Shown: in pieces, positions 6,874 through 8,629 of the stretch
Layout of the letters: every line of letters begins with the position of its first letter
Numbering within the stretch: position 1 is the first letter of the stretch
Assembly: GCA_019408975.1 (NCBI GenBank)
Contig: DXVA01000182.1
Coordinates: 1 to 8,629 of the forward strand
Direction: 5' to 3'
Origin: Lentisphaeria bacterium
GTDB lineage: Bacteria; Verrucomicrobiota; Lentisphaeria; Victivallales; UBA1829
Length of the DNA stretch: 8,629 nucleotides
Notes under the pieces: generated by a model
The model's input: the letters and a program-made list of their open reading frames with translations, nothing else
The model's database searches: none
Told to the model about the DNA's origin: nothing
Program-made: the position numbers and the translations under genes

Positions 6874-6909
6874 GGCGGAACAGAGATTCACGTTTTCTCT
6901 GTTTCCGCC
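6874..6909 (-). terminator. Hairpin terminator of the NSS symporter gene
   Basis: GGCGGAACAGAGA (6874-6886) pairs with TCTCTGTTTCCGCC (6896-6909) as a 13-bp stem with one bulged base and a 9-nt loop. On the minus strand it starts 16 bases after the symporter stop at 6926. Only TTT follows before a C-run, so the U-tract is weak, but the stem is long and GC-rich. It probably separates the symporter transcript from the pot operon. Confidence 0.6.
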
Positions 6910-6925
6910 CTTCGGAATTTCGTTC

Positions 6926-8530
6926 TCAGTTGAACTTGATGGCTCCTGTCATATTCAGGAACACGAACATGACGCTGACCGGCGTGATGAAACGGATGAA
7001 AAAGCCCCAGACGGACGCAGGAGTGAAGATGTGCTTGTAGGAGTCGCCGTAGCCGGACTCGCCGCGCATACCGGAAAGCAGGATGAAGAAATTCGTATCC
7101 AGCTCGCGCCCCGCGCCTTTGCGGATTTCGTTCATGGCGCTGCGCACGCCCCAGACCCAGCCGACGAATACCGAAACCGCCATGCCCGCCGCCGGGAGGA
7201 ACCAGTTCGCTGTCAGGTTGTCCAGTGTCAGGAACAGGCTTCCGGGAGGTGTGCCGAAAAGGGTGGTCAGCCCCCTTTCCATCCACGGAATATTTTTCCA
7301 GGAACTCATGCTGATGGAGCAGAAGACCCCGAGAATGGAGATGGAGCTCCATGAGAGCAGCACCGCCGCCCAGCGTTTCATCTTGAAATAGTCGATCAGC
7401 ACGGACACGATCACTTCCATCAGGCTGATGCCGCTTGTGAGCGCGGCAATCGATACCGCGATGAAGAAGAAAGAGCTCCAGACGGAACCCAGTCCGCCGG
7501 GGATCATATTGAACGCGGTCGGCAGAATCTGGAATACCAGGCCCTCGCCCGCCGCCGGCTCGAAGCCCATGGCGAACACTGCGGGAAAGATTGCCAGCCC
7601 CGCCATCATCGCGACCATGGTGTCGAGCCCGATCAGTTGAAGCACGCTCTTGGGGAGATTCGTCTCTTTCCTGACATAACTGCCGTAAACGATTGAGATG
7701 CCCATGCCGAGGCTCAAGGTATAGAATGCCTGTCCCAGCGCCACCAGCACCGCTTCGGCGGAGAGTTTCGAGAAGTCCGGCGAAAGGAAGAACTTGATTC
7801 CGGCGCTTGCCCCCGGCAGGGAGATGCTGCGCAGAATCAGCACGATCAGCAGGACGAAGAGCGAGGGCATCAGCACTTTGGAACAGCGCTCGATTCCCTT
7901 CTTGACCCCGAACCAGAGAACGATTCCGCACAATGTCATGAACGCAAGCTGTCCGCCGATCACATACCACCATGTGCCGGGAGCCGCCTGCTGAATCGGT
8001 GTAAACGCCGCCTGCGCTTCCGCCGCCGTCTTGAATACGAGATTGCCGGTGACGGCTTTGACCGCATAGATCAGCGTCCATCCCCCGACCACGCCGTAAT
8101 AACCGAGAATCAGGAAAGGCGTGATGACTCCGCTGATCAGCCCGATGGCTTTCCAGCCACCGTAGAGAATGACTGCGCCGAGGAGCATGACCAGAATGCC
8201 GTAGCCTATCTGGGAAAATGTGATCAGGGCGATTCCCGAAAGCAGGACGATGCCTCCGAGAAGATCCGCCAGTTTGGAGCGTTTCGGGCAGAGCGCCGCG
8301 AAAGCTCCGATCGGGTTCAGGCCCGTGGCTCGCCCGATGGTCAGCTCACCGATCAGGATCGGCAGCCCGATCACCATGATGCAGCACAGATAGACAAGGA
8401 CAAACGCCCCGCCTCCGTATTTTCCCGTCACATAAGGAAACTTCCAGATGTTGCCGAGGCCGATTGCCGATCCCGCCAAAGCCATCAGGAATCCCCAGTT
8501 CCCCGACCAATGCTCCCGCTTTTCACTCAT
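6926..8530 (-). CDS. Neurotransmitter:sodium symporter (NSS/SLC6, LeuT-fold) transporter
   Basis: This 534-residue inner-membrane protein imports an amino acid or related amine with Na+. The N-terminus REHWSGNWGFLMALAGSAIG leads into GLGNIWKFPY (24-33), the unwound helix-1 signature; Asn27 is the Na1 ligand in LeuT numbering. Helix 2 ends at GELTIGR (61-67). Helix 6 reads ALGQAFYTLSLGMG (264-277) and is followed by YGSYV (282-286). Helix 8 holds ALTSGIS (363-369), with Thr365 and Ser366 matching LeuT Na2 ligands. Asp303 in GLDTMVAM occupies the position of LeuT Glu290, so chloride independence is expected. Lys30 replaces the usual gate Arg. An extra hydrophobic insert of about 40 residues (87-125) sits between helices 2 and 3, giving 12-13 predicted membrane segments. 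The last segment is FFIRFITPVSVMFVFLNM. GGAGAAG 8 or more bases upstream supports the ATG at 8530. The substrate is unknown. Confidence 0.93.
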   Translation of the reverse strand: MSEKREHWSGNWGFLMALAGSAIGLGNIWKFPYVTGKYGGGAFVLVYLCCIMVIGLPILIGELTIGRATGLNPIGAFAALCPKRSKLADLLGGIVLLSGIALITFSQIGYGILVMLLGAVILYGGWKAIGLISGVITPFLILGYYGVVGGWTLIYAVKAVTGNLVFKTAAEAQAAFTPIQQAAPGTWWYVIGGQLAFMTLCGIVLWFGVKKGIERCSKVLMPSLFVLLIVLILRSISLPGASAGIKFFLSPDFSKLSAEAVLVALGQAFYTLSLGMGISIVYGSYVRKETNLPKSVLQLIGLDTMVAMMAGLAIFPAVFAMGFEPAAGEGLVFQILPTAFNMIPGGLGSVWSSFFFIAVSIAALTSGISLMEVIVSVLIDYFKMKRWAAVLLSWSSISILGVFCSISMSSWKNIPWMERGLTTLFGTPPGSLFLTLDNLTANWFLPAAGMAVSVFVGWVWGVRSAMNEIRKGAGRELDTNFFILLSGMRGESGYGDSYKHIFTPASVWGFFIRFITPVSVMFVFLNMTGAIKFN

Positions 8531-8560
8531 CTCTTTTTCTTCTCCGACTCTGTTTGATTC

Positions 8561-8583
8561 TTTAATAAGTTCAATTTATTAAA
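8561..8583. promoter_or_regulatory. Perfect 8-bp inverted repeat upstream of the symporter gene
   Basis: TTTAATAA (8561-8568) and TTATTAAA (8576-8583) are exact inverted copies around a 7-bp spacer, 30 bp upstream of the symporter ATG. Centre-to-centre spacing of the arms is 15 bp. The place and shape suit an operator for a dimeric regulator. As an RNA hairpin it would be weak, since all pairs are A-U. The region is very AT-rich, so chance is possible. Confidence 0.4.
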
Positions 8584-8600
8584 AAAAATTGGTTTCATAG

Positions 8601-8619
8601 TGCGATGCTCTGCATCGCA
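8601..8619. repeat. Compact perfect hairpin at the right edge
   Basis: TGCGATGC (8601-8608) and GCATCGCA (8612-8619) form an 8-bp perfect stem with a 3-nt loop. Neither strand has a T-tract directly after it, so it is not a standard terminator. It may be a copy of a small dispersed palindrome, or the end of a signal belonging to the gene beyond the window. Confidence 0.45.
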
Positions 8620-8629
8620 AAAATGCTTC

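Noticed and set aside
6888..8081. 397-codon minus-strand frame overlapping the symporter in another frame
   Set aside because: It has no membrane segments or motifs and overlaps a complete NSS gene on the same strand, so it is a frame shadow.
8080..8272. Symporter insert as an internal duplication of helix 3
   Set aside because: The two segments share general features (Gly, Ile, Leu rich, a GYG-like run), but I cannot align them convincingly. The likeness may only reflect membrane composition.
1..8629. CRISPR array, insertion sequence, phage, tRNA or toxin-antitoxin pair
   Set aside because: No regularly spaced repeats, transposase motifs, tRNA cloverleaf-like segments or paired small toxin genes were seen on either strand. 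The lone HTH gene has no partner on its own strand.

Overview
The window reads as one end of a metagenomic or isolate contig from a diderm, moderately GC-rich bacterium. The first 27 bases are not genomic: they are the end of an Illumina Nextera (Tn5) adapter, so real sequence begins at about base 28. No rRNA or other phylogenetic marker is present. The style of the left-hand protein, the small HTH protein and the SLC6-type transporter reminds me of Lentisphaerota/Victivallales or related PVC bacteria, but that placement is only an impression.

Left region (28-2855). A 5'-truncated gene encodes the last ~385 residues of a protein that looks like a carbohydrate-active or polysaccharide-deacetylase-like enzyme. 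It ends at a strong plus-strand intrinsic terminator. Next come a small helix-turn-helix regulator on the minus strand and, divergent from it across a 158-bp AT-rich region, a membrane-anchored calcineurin-like metallophosphoesterase on the plus strand.

Centre (2868-6752, minus strand). A complete polyamine ABC transporter operon runs potA-potB-potC-potD (ATPase, two permeases, substrate-binding lipoprotein). All three junctions are 4-base ATGA stop/start overlaps, so the operon looks translationally coupled. It is convergent with the phosphoesterase, with a 12-bp gap. The binding protein keeps the usual ligand-site aspartate but carries Thr where E. coli PotD has Trp255, so its exact ligand is open.

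Right region (6753-8629). A minus-strand sodium-coupled amino acid/amine symporter of the NSS (SLC6/LeuT) family lies upstream of potA and ends at a hairpin, so it is probably a separate transcript. It has an extra hydrophobic stretch of about 40 residues between core helices 2 and 3. A 28-bp imperfect dyad lies 24 bp upstream of the potA start, and two short inverted repeats lie upstream of the symporter.

Taken together, the right two-thirds is a nitrogen-compound import locus (polyamine uptake plus Na+-coupled amino acid or amine uptake) next to a regulator/phosphoesterase pair. I see no CRISPR array, mobile element, tRNA, toxin-antitoxin pair or defence cassette, and no evidence of a wholly new multi-gene system. 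The best leads are the symporter insertion, the PotD ligand-site change, the variant phosphoesterase metal motif and the unassigned enzyme at the left end. No stretch of more than 300 bases lacks a gene.
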